A stretch of DNA of 64,000 nucleotides from Phytophthora quininea (lineage: Eukaryota; Oomycota; Peronosporomycetes; Peronosporales; Peronosporaceae), in contig JAAVTG010000075.1 of assembly GCA_011947345.1 (NCBI GenBank), positions 992,001-1,056,000 of the forward strand, in the 5' to 3' direction. A program made the position numbers and the translations under genes. This document shows positions 24,092 to 34,609 of this stretch, piece by piece. The notes beneath the pieces are model-generated. The model was not told the origin of the DNA and made no database searches. It saw nothing but the letters and a program-made list of their open reading frames with translations. Positions within the stretch are counted from its first letter, which is position 1, and the number at the start of each line of letters is the position of its first letter.

Positions 24092-25359
24092 TTACTTGTT
24101 TGGCGTGAATACCGTGCGAATTTGGCTAATCCCTGTTGTGCGTACTCGTAAGTTGTACAAATGATAGATATTCCACAAAAGCAAAGGACGTTTGTTTGGA
24201 TCAAACGGCAAGAGTAGCTGTAAACGTCGATAGGATTTAGAAGCACAGCCCATACCCCATTCAGTAGCCTGCCGAACGGAGGCAATAGTTGCACTCATTG
24301 TCAACAAGCCGACTCGGCATTCCGGACTTGCTCGTTCAAGATCTCCGTCCTTAAGTGGAGTTATGATTCTCATCCGACAGGAAGCGCTGACGGAAAAGCC
24401 GAATCTGTAGCACAGCAACCTTTATCCATAGTTTTAACTGGATCCCCTAACACTCGCTGGAGTTGACGGCTCATCTCGCCGTCGTTCCAGGAGCCAGGAA
24501 AGTTATGCTTTCCTCAAATCAACGTGCCGTCAAAACCGTAGCAAAGAACATCGGTGACCTTCACAGAGTGGAGCCATCCTGAAAACCACAGATATTCAGT
24601 CAAAGAACAGCAAAATACACATCAAAAAGATACCCGTACCGTTATAGTAGGCGTTCTGTAAGTCGCTATGCGTAGGCGCTTGGACAGGATAATTCTTTCC
24701 GTCGGCCATGCAGAAGCAGCCTTTAAGGAGGTTCTCTTTTGTGTCACCTGATCTGCCCATTCTGCTTGCTTCTCTTTAGATGGCCACTCGACAGTAGCCT
24801 CGGGAATGTCTCTCAAAGCCGCTTGCAAAGCTTTTTCTGCATATTGCATCGTCCTACTTAGTGTAGCTGGAGGAACTCCGAATAACTCGCAAAGAGTCTT
24901 TTGCTCAACGGCGGCGGTGTAGAAGTGGAGCAAACACGCGAGAACGTTGTTCTTGGTCGTGAATCGGCGAGGTCGACCTCGTTGCGACGGGCCAGACTTG
25001 ATAACATAATGACGGCTAAATACCTTCAGCAGCATATCGTATGTGACTGGGTCAATGGAGACGGTGTTAATGAACGACTTACGGCAGCGTGCCCGATACA
25101 TGTGTGCCCACGCACAATATGCGTTCGACAGCAAGGACGCAGCCGTCACGTAGTTTCGCTCACGAACGAGCATCCGTAGCCGCAGTAAGATTGCCAGACG
25201 CTTGACTTGTGCGCGGGACCGCAGTCTTCGTTCCCGTTCTTGGACGAAACGCATCATCGCAACGCGAGGAACAGCACCTTGACGACGCATGAGCAACGAC
25301 AGAAATTCCGAACTAAGCTCTGCCCTTTGGGATGTTTTTGGTGGCCTCGAATGGACCAA
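24092..25359 (-). pseudogene. PIF/Harbinger (DDE_Tnp_4) transposase relic
   Basis: The 5' part reads as the helix-turn-helix and leader of a Harbinger transposase: FTTKNNVLACLLHFYTAAVE, then LCELFGVPPATLSRTMQYAE. A frame change near 24735-24745 leads into the first catalytic block (ADGKNYPVQAP, then NAYYNG). A short intron-like gap follows, then VTDVLCYGFDG and a stop where HNFPGSWNDGEM should be preceded by Trp. A further frame change leads to the last part, with IITPLKDGDL and ending before 24092. The nonsense codon and several breaks show decay beyond the homopolymer errors seen in host genes. Confidence 0.75.
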
Positions 25360-25529
25360 AGGAGGACTATACCACGACCAAGTGGTGTACTATATCGCAC
25401 CCACATATGGGTTTGGTACGGCATGTGGGAGATTTTTGAAGTCCTTCAGTACCGACCACGGGCCAGCCACTCCAGCAGTTTGTGTACGCACTCAATTGAA
25501 TGCGGCAGTCAATCTTGGGGTTTAACAAG

Positions 25530-26252
25530 CTTGTGCAGCCTCTCACGGAACTGATGGAGTCTGTCTACCAACAGGCCGGAGGTCGAACACGACAACCGGT
25601 GTTGATAGCGCTGCTGTCAAAACTGGGGTGGACCAAGAGCATTAGCGGAGCTTAGATGATTGTGAAGCAGCACTGGGTCGCGCAGTTCAGTTGGCACACC
25701 CAGATACCTTAAAGCGGCTGTGTGGTTTTTGCAGATGCCTCCGAATCGCGCTGGGGCGCGGTAATAACTTAAGTCCTTCATGAACACTTGACTCGCGAGC
25801 TGGCGGAACAGCAACATGAGCCTCTCGCGTTTCTAAATGGAACATTTTCGGGCGCTGATCGGCGTTGGCCAATCGTAGAAAAAGAGGCGTATGCGATTGT
25901 CGAGACGTGCAGGCGAGCAAACTATCTGCTCCATCAACCAGGCGGTTTTGCGTTGTTTACCGATCACAGGAACTTAAGATTTATCTTCAGCGCTTCAAGT
26001 GTGCTGACTTCCGTGCCCAAATACACCGCCGACAAGTTGGAGCACTGGGCGTTATTGTTAATGGCCTACACTTACGAAAGACATGACATCGAACGACGCG
26101 TAGATACAGATCTCTACGCATCCGAAAGCGTCGACGAAACGATCATTCAGAATATATCGGAATATCTGCAAAATAATCACGAACGAGACGCGCATTTGTG
26201 GCTCCACAATCAATGTTGGGACTTCGACCACAGCGAAATCACGTGCAGGTGA
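25530..26252 (+). mobile_element. Ty3/gypsy-like reverse transcriptase / RNase H relic
   Basis: The open frame from 25788 carries an RNase H-type domain of gypsy retrotransposons: AFLNGTFSGADRRWPIVEKE with the catalytic-style Glu, then ALFTDHRNLRFIF. The stretch upstream (25540-25790) contains broken pieces of the preceding connection region in other frames (LTELMESVYQQAGGRTRQPV, VVFADASESRWGAV) with stops. No integrase follows, so this is a fragment. The 26253-26540 stretch beyond it holds nothing I can support. Confidence 0.7.
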
Positions 26253-27793
26253 CGTGTCGGTTTGGTCAGTATAGGCAGCTAAGATGGTAGTAATTGCAAT
26301 GTTGTCGCCATCGTTGAACCTTTCGAACAGCTTGATTGCGCTACTGTCATCATCCATGTTGTACTAGCGACGGCGCTCACTGGACTTGGCGGCCTCGTGT
26401 GCTTGGCGGTGGGGGAGTCGCTGGCCTGGCTGTACCGACCGGATTTACTCACGGCTTAAACGCACAACACGGATGCAGCAGCGCTCTGACTTTTACACCG
26501 CAGCGCCACGAGAGCCAGATTTTGTGAGTGTACTGAATTTCCTTTGTTATGGCCCACACCCAAAATGCCACAAAGAGACTGGGCGACAGAGTGGCCCGGC
26601 TAACGTATCTTCCTGAATGGATACATTATAGTGAACGCAATTGTTTTATCAGTTATCGCTACAGCAAGAAAGAGCTCGTCGAAGTCGTCGTCTAGAATAA
26701 ATTCCGTTGCACCTCTATCTATCATTCCTGCATCTACCATCGCCTCCACGATGTCCTCTGTTACTGTCTCCTCCAGGGCAGGCACTGCCGCATCTGGCTC
26801 ATTTCCGGCGATAAGCTTACAACGACGAAATCCGGCCACTACGGTTTGCGGGGCCACGCCACGCTCTCGCGATCCTCGTGCATAGATTTGCACGGTCTGG
26901 AGGCTGTAGCTTGAATGGCCTCGAGGGCACACGCGCCTTCAGCCGCCCTCTCAAGTCGTGGATCCATGAATTTCTCAGTTCCATTTTCAGAGGTCCATTC
27001 CAGGTAGCATCTGCCGGTCGCGAAACCGACGTAGCATCGGCAGGCACTTTCATAAGCGTGACATTAATTGTATCGGCATAAATTTTGACATCCTCAGTCC
27101 AGTGACCTGAAAAATCATCAAGCAAGAGCAGGATCGGCTCCGTAAGGGGCGCGAGGCAAAATGGAACTGCAGAACTCTACGGTGAGATTACCATTCCACC
27201 ATCCGACACATAAATAAATCCGTTAACTTAGTATTTCAATAAAACATAAAATCTTACCTTTCAAGTTGCCAAGGACTTGCAAGGCCCTTCACCAAGCTTC
27301 TTCCAGACATGCTTGCCAAACCCATTTCTGCATCTGCTGTTCTCATCCAGTGTAGCTGGTGTAGAAGATGGCCGCACTTTGAAGACGACGAATGGCGGAT
27401 ACTTGGTGCCCAACGAGTCGCCCAGCAACATTACCGTCGCTCGTTCTTTTGATTTTCCGCCGCATTTTACCCGCACCGTCTTACTAACTCGCGGTGCTAT
27501 TGTTTCTTAGGCGAGTACCTAAAATTAGCCGCTAAAGATGCACTTCCTCTGGTTGAAAATGATGGAAACTTTGAGCTTTCAGATTGGATTTCAAATCATC
27601 TGCTGTGGCGTTTTCTATAGCGATTGGCTTATATTATAACTCTGTGTTTCCTCTATTGGACAATACTTTCGCTGGGACGACTGGACCAGCAGACTCGGAG
27701 CTACAGCTGAAGTCGCGAGCTGCCTCGGATATTCGCATTCCCCAAATCCCGCCACGGAAAATCAAAACACGTAAGGGCGCCCCCATCGCCCCC

Positions 27794-30223
27794 ATGGGAA
27801 ACCTCAGCAATGCACAGCGCGAATGCATCATTCAGGAGCTTCTAGGTCGCAGTATCGGCAACAAACTGCCCCGCGGCGCCAAAGCAGATGTTGCTTGTCA
27901 GTTTAAGTGCCAGCCTCCTGCGGTTACGAAGATATGGGCCCGGTACCAGACTACATCGTCCAATGGCTTTAGTGGGGGCGAGTGGAAAAGCAGGATCAAA
28001 GAGAAGTCGGGCAGGAAGCGCCTCGATCGAGTGGCGGCGGCTGAAAAGCTGAAGCAAGTTTCTCACGATGATCGACAAGTTGAGCGGCGGGCGGCAGCGG
28101 CAGCAGGGATATCCAGACATCTAGTCCGTGAGTTGATGAAGGAGGGGTAGTCTCGCGCAAGACTACGCGTATCAGGCCAGCTCTGACTGCGGAGAACAAG
28201 CTCCACCGCATTGAAAGCGCTCTCGTCTACATCAACGACGACTCTATGAACTTCGAGACCATGGAGGACGTCGTTAATGTAGATGAGAAGTGGTTTAATG
28301 AGGACAAGAACAAGCGGTCGTACATTACATTTGAAGGCGAAGCCCCACCGACTCGAAGTCGTCGTAGCAAGAACTTCATCCAAAAGACGATGTTCCTTGC
28401 GGCTGTAGCACGACCTCGGTGAGTGACCCTCGTATTAGTAATAATCTGTGGGAACCTGTCTAAAATGATTTCGATTTGTAGCTTTGATCCTCATAGAAAC
28501 AGTGTCTGGGACGGAAAGCTAGGCATCTGGGCTTTCACGGAAGAGCATGTTGCGCAGCGTACGAGCAAGTACCGGTCGAAAGGCACACTATGTGTGCGCA
28601 ATATTGAAAGCGTCACGCGCGACATCTACAAAGAATATCTTCTGACATATTTGATCCCATTAATCAAGCAAAAATGGCCCGCAAAAGACCGCCGTCGGCC
28701 GATAGTGATCCAGCAAGATAACGCTAAACCCCATGTGTCACCATTCGACCAGGATATTGTGGTGAAGCTTGTTGCGGATTGATGGGAAGAGACCGCGATT
28801 GTTGGATGATGGTGAGGGATGGGTGAGACACACAGAGAACATTCGGAGAACTCCCGACCGACCGACCGCGATCAGTTTTGGGTTGGTCACTTTAGTCGGT
28901 CATTGGTGGTCGATCACGAGCAATCATTTCGGTACACGGTCACTTTCGGTTGATCAGGTGCGATCATTTCGACACGCGATCACGATCACTTCCGGTGATC
29001 ACTGTGCATCGGTCATGTGCAGTTATGTGGGTATGCAATCACTCTCTGGTGGCACTCTACGATCGAGTGGATGTTGTGCAAAGGAAGCCCGGCGAAGGAG
29101 TGATGCGCAAGCAAGTTGAAGGACGGCGGAGCTGAGTAATACCCAATGAGCGGTGACAAGATCTTGGGTGCTCTCTTTGAAGACGTTAAGCAAGGGCAAA
29201 GTAAGGATAGTGTAGAGGAGTGCAGACAGCTGTAGTGGATAGAGAAGAATGCTAAAGAACAAGCAGAGTTGATTTTCCCCTGGAACGCACAAGAGGCATC
29301 GGGCACGGGAAGGTATTGGCCCACCCACGCCGTCAAGTCGCAGAGGGCCCGGAAGATTTTGGCCGGTGATCACTCACCCCTGAGATCCCGCTATCGGAAG
29401 CGGTTACGCTCGCAAGAGCCCAAGCAAAGGAAAGGACAAGGACAAGAAGGGCCCAAGACAGCGTCTGGCCCGTCGACCACGAGCTCGAAGACTCGCTCGG
29501 AGGACGACACCCCAACTCGGACAGCAGGCGAAGCATATCCACGCTGCTGCCCAAGGTCCCGCGACTGCCCAAGTCGGTTCAAGTGACCATCAACCCACTC
29601 ATCTCCAAGCCACCTGAAGAGCGCTACCCGCCCGCCGACGGGTACACAAGGTGAGGAAGAGTTGAGCACACGCACGGCATATCGGAGTACCCCTCCGCAG
29701 TCGGTAGTCTGGGCACCGTGCGCAAGAGCGGTTTCGGTAAATCGCGCTCTGCCACAATATCGTTGCTGCGGGCTCAGCAGATGGTTCATTCATCCGACTA
29801 ATCTTTCAGCCTCCAAACTCACCAGATTATAACACGTTGGATTTGGGCCTCTTTGCCTCTATCCAATGCATCCAGTACCGGCATACAATTCGCGGCATTC
29901 AGAATTTGATAGATACAGTCGAAGCGGTGTATGCAGAACTGAGCACGACAACCCAGGACGACGTGTTTCTCACGTTGCAGGCGTGCATGCTGTGTGTGCT
30001 AGAAGAAGCTGGAGGAAACGAGTACAAGATACCACACATGTCGAAAGGAAAGTTGCGGCGGAAAGGGATGCTGCCTCGAGTTCTTAGATGTGATCGAGCG
30101 CTGTATGAACGCTCGTGTCATCTTCTGAGGGACGCTGGTCGTCCCTCTTTTGTTTGTTACCGATATCTTGTAACTCTCAATAGTAATAGCCACGTCTGGA
30201 CTATCAAACGTCATATCGCATAG
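27794..30223 (+). pseudogene. Mariner-like transposase, interrupted
   Basis: The N-terminal part has MGNLSNAQRECIIQELLGRS and a helix-turn-helix region up to RELMKEG, where a GGGG run at 28144-28147 breaks the frame. It continues with the first catalytic block NVDEKWFNEDKNK, a short intron (28420-28481, donor gtgagt), FDPHRNSVWDGKLG and the second block VIQQDNAKPHV. It stops being recognisable near 28779. It resumes at about 29783 with LIFQPPNSPDYN and LDLGLFASIQ, the third catalytic region, and ends with a Lys-rich PHMSKGKLRRKGMLPR. The family fits oomycete mariner-like transposases. Confidence 0.75.
28780..29776. mobile_element. Unclassified 997-bp insertion inside the mariner transposase
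   Basis: Sequence unrelated to mariner separates the second and third catalytic blocks. It begins TGATGG and ends GGCTCA. It is flanked by GCGGAT (28774-28779) on the left and GCAGAT (29777-29782) on the right, a near-perfect 6-bp duplication. TG...CA ends suggest an LTR or truncated LTR element, but I found no second LTR. The inside has a GATCAC/GGTCA-rich stretch (28845-29015) and a Lys/Gln-rich gag-like reading around 29400-29470. Part of it (about 29613-29700) recurs near 60 kb. Confidence 0.45.
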
Positions 30224-31281
30224 TTTCCGCTATTTTCAACCAGAGGAAGTACAAGTCAGTATGAAAGTAAAATATTACAAACAATTGCAAAACGTACCAG
30301 TTTGGTCCGCATAAAGTGCGTGAGACACCTAGACGCCGGATTTGCTCTCGAACTTCGTCAGTAAATGCCTCAGCGATTCTTGCTAGTTCAGGAGGACGAC
30401 GTTGACCTTGGCGTGTTTTGCTACGTAGAGCAAAGTGATGACGCGCCTTAAAGCGCATTTGTCACGACCACGAGGTTGAAAAGTCAGAAATGTTGGCATC
30501 TTTTGCTTCTTGAAGTGCTTGTAGACGTAACATGGCTGTCGTGACGGGTACTCCTTTGCCACGGAGTACGTTTACCCAGCGCACGAGCTTGAGCTCCATC
30601 GCCGTCGTCAGCCGCGTTGCCGTTCCCTTCGAGCGAGCCTTTTTCTTGTTAACGTCATTCACTTCCCTGCTGGCAGCCTCCAGTTCACTGCGCAGGCGCC
30701 TCCAACTATAGATTGGAGACCGACGGCTGTTAACTTTAGATACATGAAGAGAACTGTAAAGGTTTGCATAGTGAGCTTCACTTGGCCATGCTACTTCAGA
30801 TGCTTCATAACTTTTAATGTGTGCTTGACTGTGAATGATGACATAGCATCCTGGCATTCTTTCCGGCCAGCCCCATCAGGAAGCTGCGGGCGGCCTTTAG
30901 GTCGTTGCTTCGGTGGTTGCACCGCCTGGATGCTCGCCATTTGCTCTATGATGCACTCCGGAACGGCTGGTGGTGAAGATTGTACGCCATAACAAAGGGT
31001 GCACGCGCTAACTGTCGCTGTGGTCTCTGATTGGCCAATCTAACCTGTGTGTCTTAAGCGGTGGCGGGCCATAACAAGGGAATGCGGTATTTGCTTGAGT
31101 TTTACTCACAACCGGTGAAGATGCTCTTTCGAACTGAACAGCAATTTTTGAGTTCCCGAGTGGTGACAAAACAGGGTGCAATTTGTAGCCAATCTTATTC
31201 TCTATGCCGTTGTTCAGGTCTTGAAGCAGAGAACCAGCCGACAAGGGGAGAAAGCTCAAAGGGCGAAGCGAACAGACTACC

Positions 31282-31665
31282 ATGAAGCTGACAGTGAAAA
31301 CGCTGCAGGGCGTCGCCTTCCCGCTGGATGCCGAGCTCACCGACACGGTGCGTCGTCTTCTCTATACGTTCTTTCATCTTTTAGCGTTTGTCGCGCCCTC
31401 CATCGGTCCCTAGCCTACTCAGTATCCAAGCATCTCTGACCCATCCGTTAATCTACTACGCTGCTTCAGGTCGCGGCCGTCAAGCAGAAGATCGAGGGTT
31501 TGCAGTCCTTCCCCGTGGCACAGCAGAAGCTCATCCACGCCGGCAAAGTGCTCAAGGACGACAGCCCGCTGTCCGAGTACAACGTCAAGGAGAATGACTT
31601 TCTCGTCGTGATGGTCACCAAGCCCAAGGCGGCCAAGCCGGCGGCTGCTCCTGCTCCTGCTCCTG

Positions 31666-31700
<35 letters not shown>

Positions 31701-32768
31701 GCATCAACGCCGTCCCCTGCGGCGGCAGCGCCGGCTACACCAAATACGTCGTCGGCTTCTAGCAGCTCGTCTGCCACAGCTGCGGCCGTATCCACGCCCT
31801 CCGCGGCCCCTGCGACGGCTGCTTCGAGCGAGTCGACGTCGGACGGCAGCGGCCTCGTGGCTGGCGAGCAGATGAGCGCCACGGTGCAGCAACTGTGCGA
31901 CATGGGCTTCCCTGAGGACCAGGTGCGCAGTGCGCTGCGAGCAGCCTTCAACAACCCGGAGCGCGCCGTCGAGTATTTGATGACTGGCATCCCCGATCAA
32001 GCAGCCGCTCCTCCTGCAACGACCGCTGCCCCGGCTCCTTCTGCTTCGACTGGCGCTGGTGCTGCCGAAGGCTCCACTGCTAACACGCTCGAGGCTCTTC
32101 GCAACCACCCGCAGTTTGACGCACTGCGCCAATTGGTGCAGTCCAACCCGGCGGCCTTGCCGGCCGTGCTTCAACAGATCGGCTCTCAGAGCCCAGAGCT
32201 GCTGCGCTTGATCCACCAGAACCAGGATCGATTCGTGCAGATGCTAAACGAGCCTATTGGCACCCGTGATGCTGGTGCTGCCCCGCCGAGTGGCGGCGCA
32301 GGTGCAGCCCCGTTCGACTTGGGCATGGGTGGTGGTGCCATGCCCTCCCCACAACAGATCCAGCAGCTGGTGGACTCTTTGACACCGGAGCAGCAAGCTC
32401 AGATGGCTGCGCAAATGGGCATGACCCCGGATCAGCTTCGTGGCCTTTCACAAATGCTTAGCAACCTGCCTCCCGGCGCTATGGAGCAAATGATGGCCTC
32501 GATGGGCGGTCAGGGCGGCATGGAAGGAATGGGAGGAGGTGGCGGCGCTGGCGGCACTCGTATCATGCTATCTGAAGAAGAAGCGGCCGCGGTGGATCGG
32601 CTCTGTGAATTGGGCTTTGAGCGCACGGATGTGATTCAGGCATACTTGGCATGTGACAAGAATGAGGCGTTGGCCGCCAACTTCCTCATGGATAGCGGAG
32701 ATTTCGGTGGAGGCGCTACAGGCGGGGCAGGAGGCCAGGGCGACGACAATGATGACATTTACGGCTAA
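31282..32768 (+). CDS. RAD23: RAD23-like ubiquitin receptor (UBL-UBA-XPC-binding-UBA)
   Basis: Shuttles ubiquitinated proteins to the proteasome and stabilises the XPC/Rad4 damage sensor in nucleotide excision repair. Exons 31282-31347 and 31470-32768 give 454 residues. Domains in order: ubiquitin-like (MKLTVKTLQGVAFPLDAEL ... KLIHAGKVLKDD), an Ala/Pro/Ser linker, UBA1 (VQQLCDMGFPEDQVRSALRA), XPC-binding domain (LRNHPQFDALRQLVQSNPAA then RLIHQNQDRFVQML), Gly/Met-rich linker, UBA2 (VDRLCELGFERTDVIQAYLA) and an acidic tip. The linker extension with Met- and Gln-rich repeats before UBA2 is somewhat longer than in yeast or human. No frame break. It is the first host gene after the transposon block. 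Confidence 0.96.
31643..31698. repeat. GCTCCT/GCT microsatellite in the RAD23 linker
   Basis: Four GCTCCT units followed by about ten GCT units encode the Pro-Ala then poly-Ala run between the ubiquitin-like domain and UBA1. Length variation here would keep the frame. Confidence 0.85.
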
Positions 32769-33221
32769 GTATCATACACCAGAGCGCCCCCAGCTGGTCG
32801 GCAAAATACGCGGCATCCCGTCTTGATTGTAGTTCGTATGTCGAGCTTGTTGTGGTCCTCAGGATTGCTGGCTGTTCTCCGCAGACACAAATATGGATGG
32901 GGTTTTGGCTGACGACGTGTTTGGGACTTTGCTTTCGCTGCTGGTTCTGCTCTCTGATGTGTTTGCGTTCGTTCTCAAGGGTCTGAGCAGCATCCAGCAG
33001 CATCGCACGTTCTGCCGAGACAGAATTCCGGTGGCAGTGGTTGGTGTTGGAAATTCGCAATTGCATCGTCACGGCCAGAATAGACGACGCTAAGGTAAAA
33101 ATACACTTGCTCTGCTTGGACGATGCTGGCCAATTTTGGTTTCGGATTGTGTGCTTTAACAGGGAAGGGAGGCGTTGGCATCTTGAGACTTGGAAGACAG
33201 CAGTCAATAGTAATCGGAACG
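32769..33221. other. Intergenic, no supported gene
   Basis: Long opposite-strand frames here have no domain and are antisense shadows of the flanking genes. Presumably it holds the RAD23 3' end and the promoter of the MAP kinase gene. Confidence 0.45.
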
Positions 33222-34516
33222 ATGGGCGAAGAAGTTGAGAAGCACGTTTTGCGCAAGTACGAGCTGCTGCAGAAGCTGGGCAAAGGCGTAAGTCGGCCGT
33301 GGATGTTTCGATTAGTTCTTCTCTTTTTCTGATGCTGTTTTGTTTGTGAAGGCTTATGGCATTGTGTGGAAAGCGATCGACAAGAATACTCGGCAAGTGG
33401 TGGCGCTGAAGAAATGCTTTGACGCATTTCGCAACGCTACGGATGCCCAGCGCACGTTCCGGGAGGTCATGTACCTCCAGGAGCTCAACGGCCACAGCAA
33501 CATTATCCGCTTGCTGAATGTGGTTAAGGCGGACAATGATCGCGATATTTATCTCGTGTTCGACTTCATGGGTAGGCACCGTCCAAATCTTTGGCTCACC
33601 AATCTTTTCACTGACGTTTATGCTGCTTTTGTTCTTCTAGAAACGGACTTGCATGCTGTGATACGAGCCAACATCTTGGAGGAGATTCACAAGAAGTACA
33701 TCATCTATCAGCTGCTCAAGTCGCTCAAGTATATGCACACAGCAGAGCTCTTGCATCGCGACATTAAGCCCAGCAATCTTTTGCTCAATTCGGACTGCCA
33801 CACGAAGCTTTGCGACTTCGGCCTGTGTCGCTCCGTCGCTGAGATCAGCGGACCGAACCCGGTTCTCACAGACTACGTCGCAACGAGATGGTACCGCGCT
33901 CCGGAAATCCTGCTTGGATCGACACGCTACACCAAGGCGGTGGATATGTGGGCGGTGGGTTGCATCGTCGCCGAGATGGCCACCGGTCGACCAGCGTTCC
34001 CGGGCACATCTACAATGAACCAGCTCGAGCGGATCCTGGACGTCACTGGTCCACCCTCTCAAGACGACATCGAGAGCATCAAATCTCCGTTTGCCAACAC
34101 GATGCTGGAGAGTTTGCCGACGCCAAAGCAGAAATCTTTGGAAGAATTGTTCCCAAGGCATCGCCCGAAGCTCTCGACCTCATCAAGCAGTGCTTTTGGG
34201 TACGTGGTTTGTACTGTCCGTGGTATGGAGTGTTCAAAGTTCTCTAACGCATTTTGTGCTGCAGTTTGATCCGTCCAAGCGGATCTCGTGCCTCGATGCA
34301 CTGAAGCATCCGTACGTGGCGCAGTTCCACAATGAGAAGGACGAGCCCAGTGCTTCTGCGCCATTGCAGATCGTGGTGGACGACAACACCAAGTACTCGG
34401 CCGCCGACTACCGCGACCGGCTTTACCGGGAGATCATCAAGAAGAAGAAAGAAGTGCGGCGGAAAGCCGGAGGCGATCAAGAGCCTTCCATCCCAGGAAC
34501 TCCAGCGCAGCAATAA
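33222..34516 (+). CDS. ERK7/8 (MAPK15)-like MAP kinase (one frame break)
   Basis: Atypical MAP kinase; ERK7/8 homologues act at cilia and basal bodies and in stress responses, and zoosporic oomycetes have flagella. Exons 33222-33287, 33352-33571, 33641-34199 and 34265-34516. Motifs: LGKGAYGIVWKA, the lysine in VVALKKCFDAF, LLHRDIKPSNLLL, LCDFGLCRS, then LTDYVATRWYRAPEILL with the TDY activation motif where ERK8 has TEY. After the kinase core there is LDALKHPYVAQFHN and a short basic tail, shorter than in animal ERK8. One base is missing at CCC 34152-34154: the frame leaves the conserved line just after EELFP and resumes with KASPEALDLIKQC. The start is placed at MGEEVEKHVLRKYELL. Confidence 0.9.
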
Positions 34517-34609
34517 GAAACTTCAACTTTCCTTTTAATTTGACCAAATTACCCTAAGCACGCCACGTACCCAATTCGCACATTTCAGGATAAGACTTGC
34601 ACCGGCGCC

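Larger units (their letters stand above)
27539..30253 (+). mobile_element. Tc1/mariner-like element with inverted terminal repeats
   Basis: The left end (from 27539) and the complement of the right end (from 30253) share TG(C/T)ACTTCCTCTGGTTGAAA followed by AT and a GGAAACT block about 4 nt later, giving terminal inverted repeats of roughly 30 bp. The transposase lies inside on the plus strand. A TA target site is possible if the outer TA/CA pair is counted. Subtracting the 1 kb insertion at 28780-29776 leaves an element of about 1.7 kb, normal for the family. It sits near the 3' end of the pogo intron. Confidence 0.75.
26600..30940 (-). pseudogene. Pogo-type transposase (CENP-B-like HTH plus DDE_1), split by a mariner element
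   Basis: The 5' part runs from 30940 (MASIQAVQPPKQRPKGRP) through a CENP-B/Tc5-type DNA-binding stretch (LTTAMELKLVRWVNVLRGKG; AMLRLQALQEAK) to GVSRT and an ADQT-like end near 30305. The 3' part (27520-26600) has VRVKCGGKSKERATVML, the catalytic LLLLDDFSGHWTEDVK and VPADATSVSRPADATWNGPL. The two parts join across a short intron: donor gtacgt near 30298, acceptor ctttag near 27530. The joined reading places ADQT next to a Y-S-P-K-K stretch, as in the family. Frame changes occur at several points (for example near 30830, 30470, 30310 and 27507), some in homopolymers. An Asn-for-Asp change in the catalytic triad was not checked. Confidence 0.7.
26541..31080 (-). mobile_element. Pogo-like DNA transposon, interrupted by nested insertions
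   Basis: The left end has CCTTTGTTATGGCCCACACC at 26541-26560. Two inverted matches occur at the right: GCCATAACAAAGGG at 30986-30999 and GGGCCATAACAAGGG at 31066-31080. Which of the two is the true right terminus is uncertain. Between them lies a minus-strand pogo/Tigger-type transposase split by a mariner element at 27539-30253. Without the insertions the element would be about 1.8 kb, which fits the class. Confidence 0.65.

Noticed and set aside
32716..33579. Minus-strand frame of 287 codons
   Set aside because: Overlaps two plus-strand genes and lacks a domain; an antisense chance frame.
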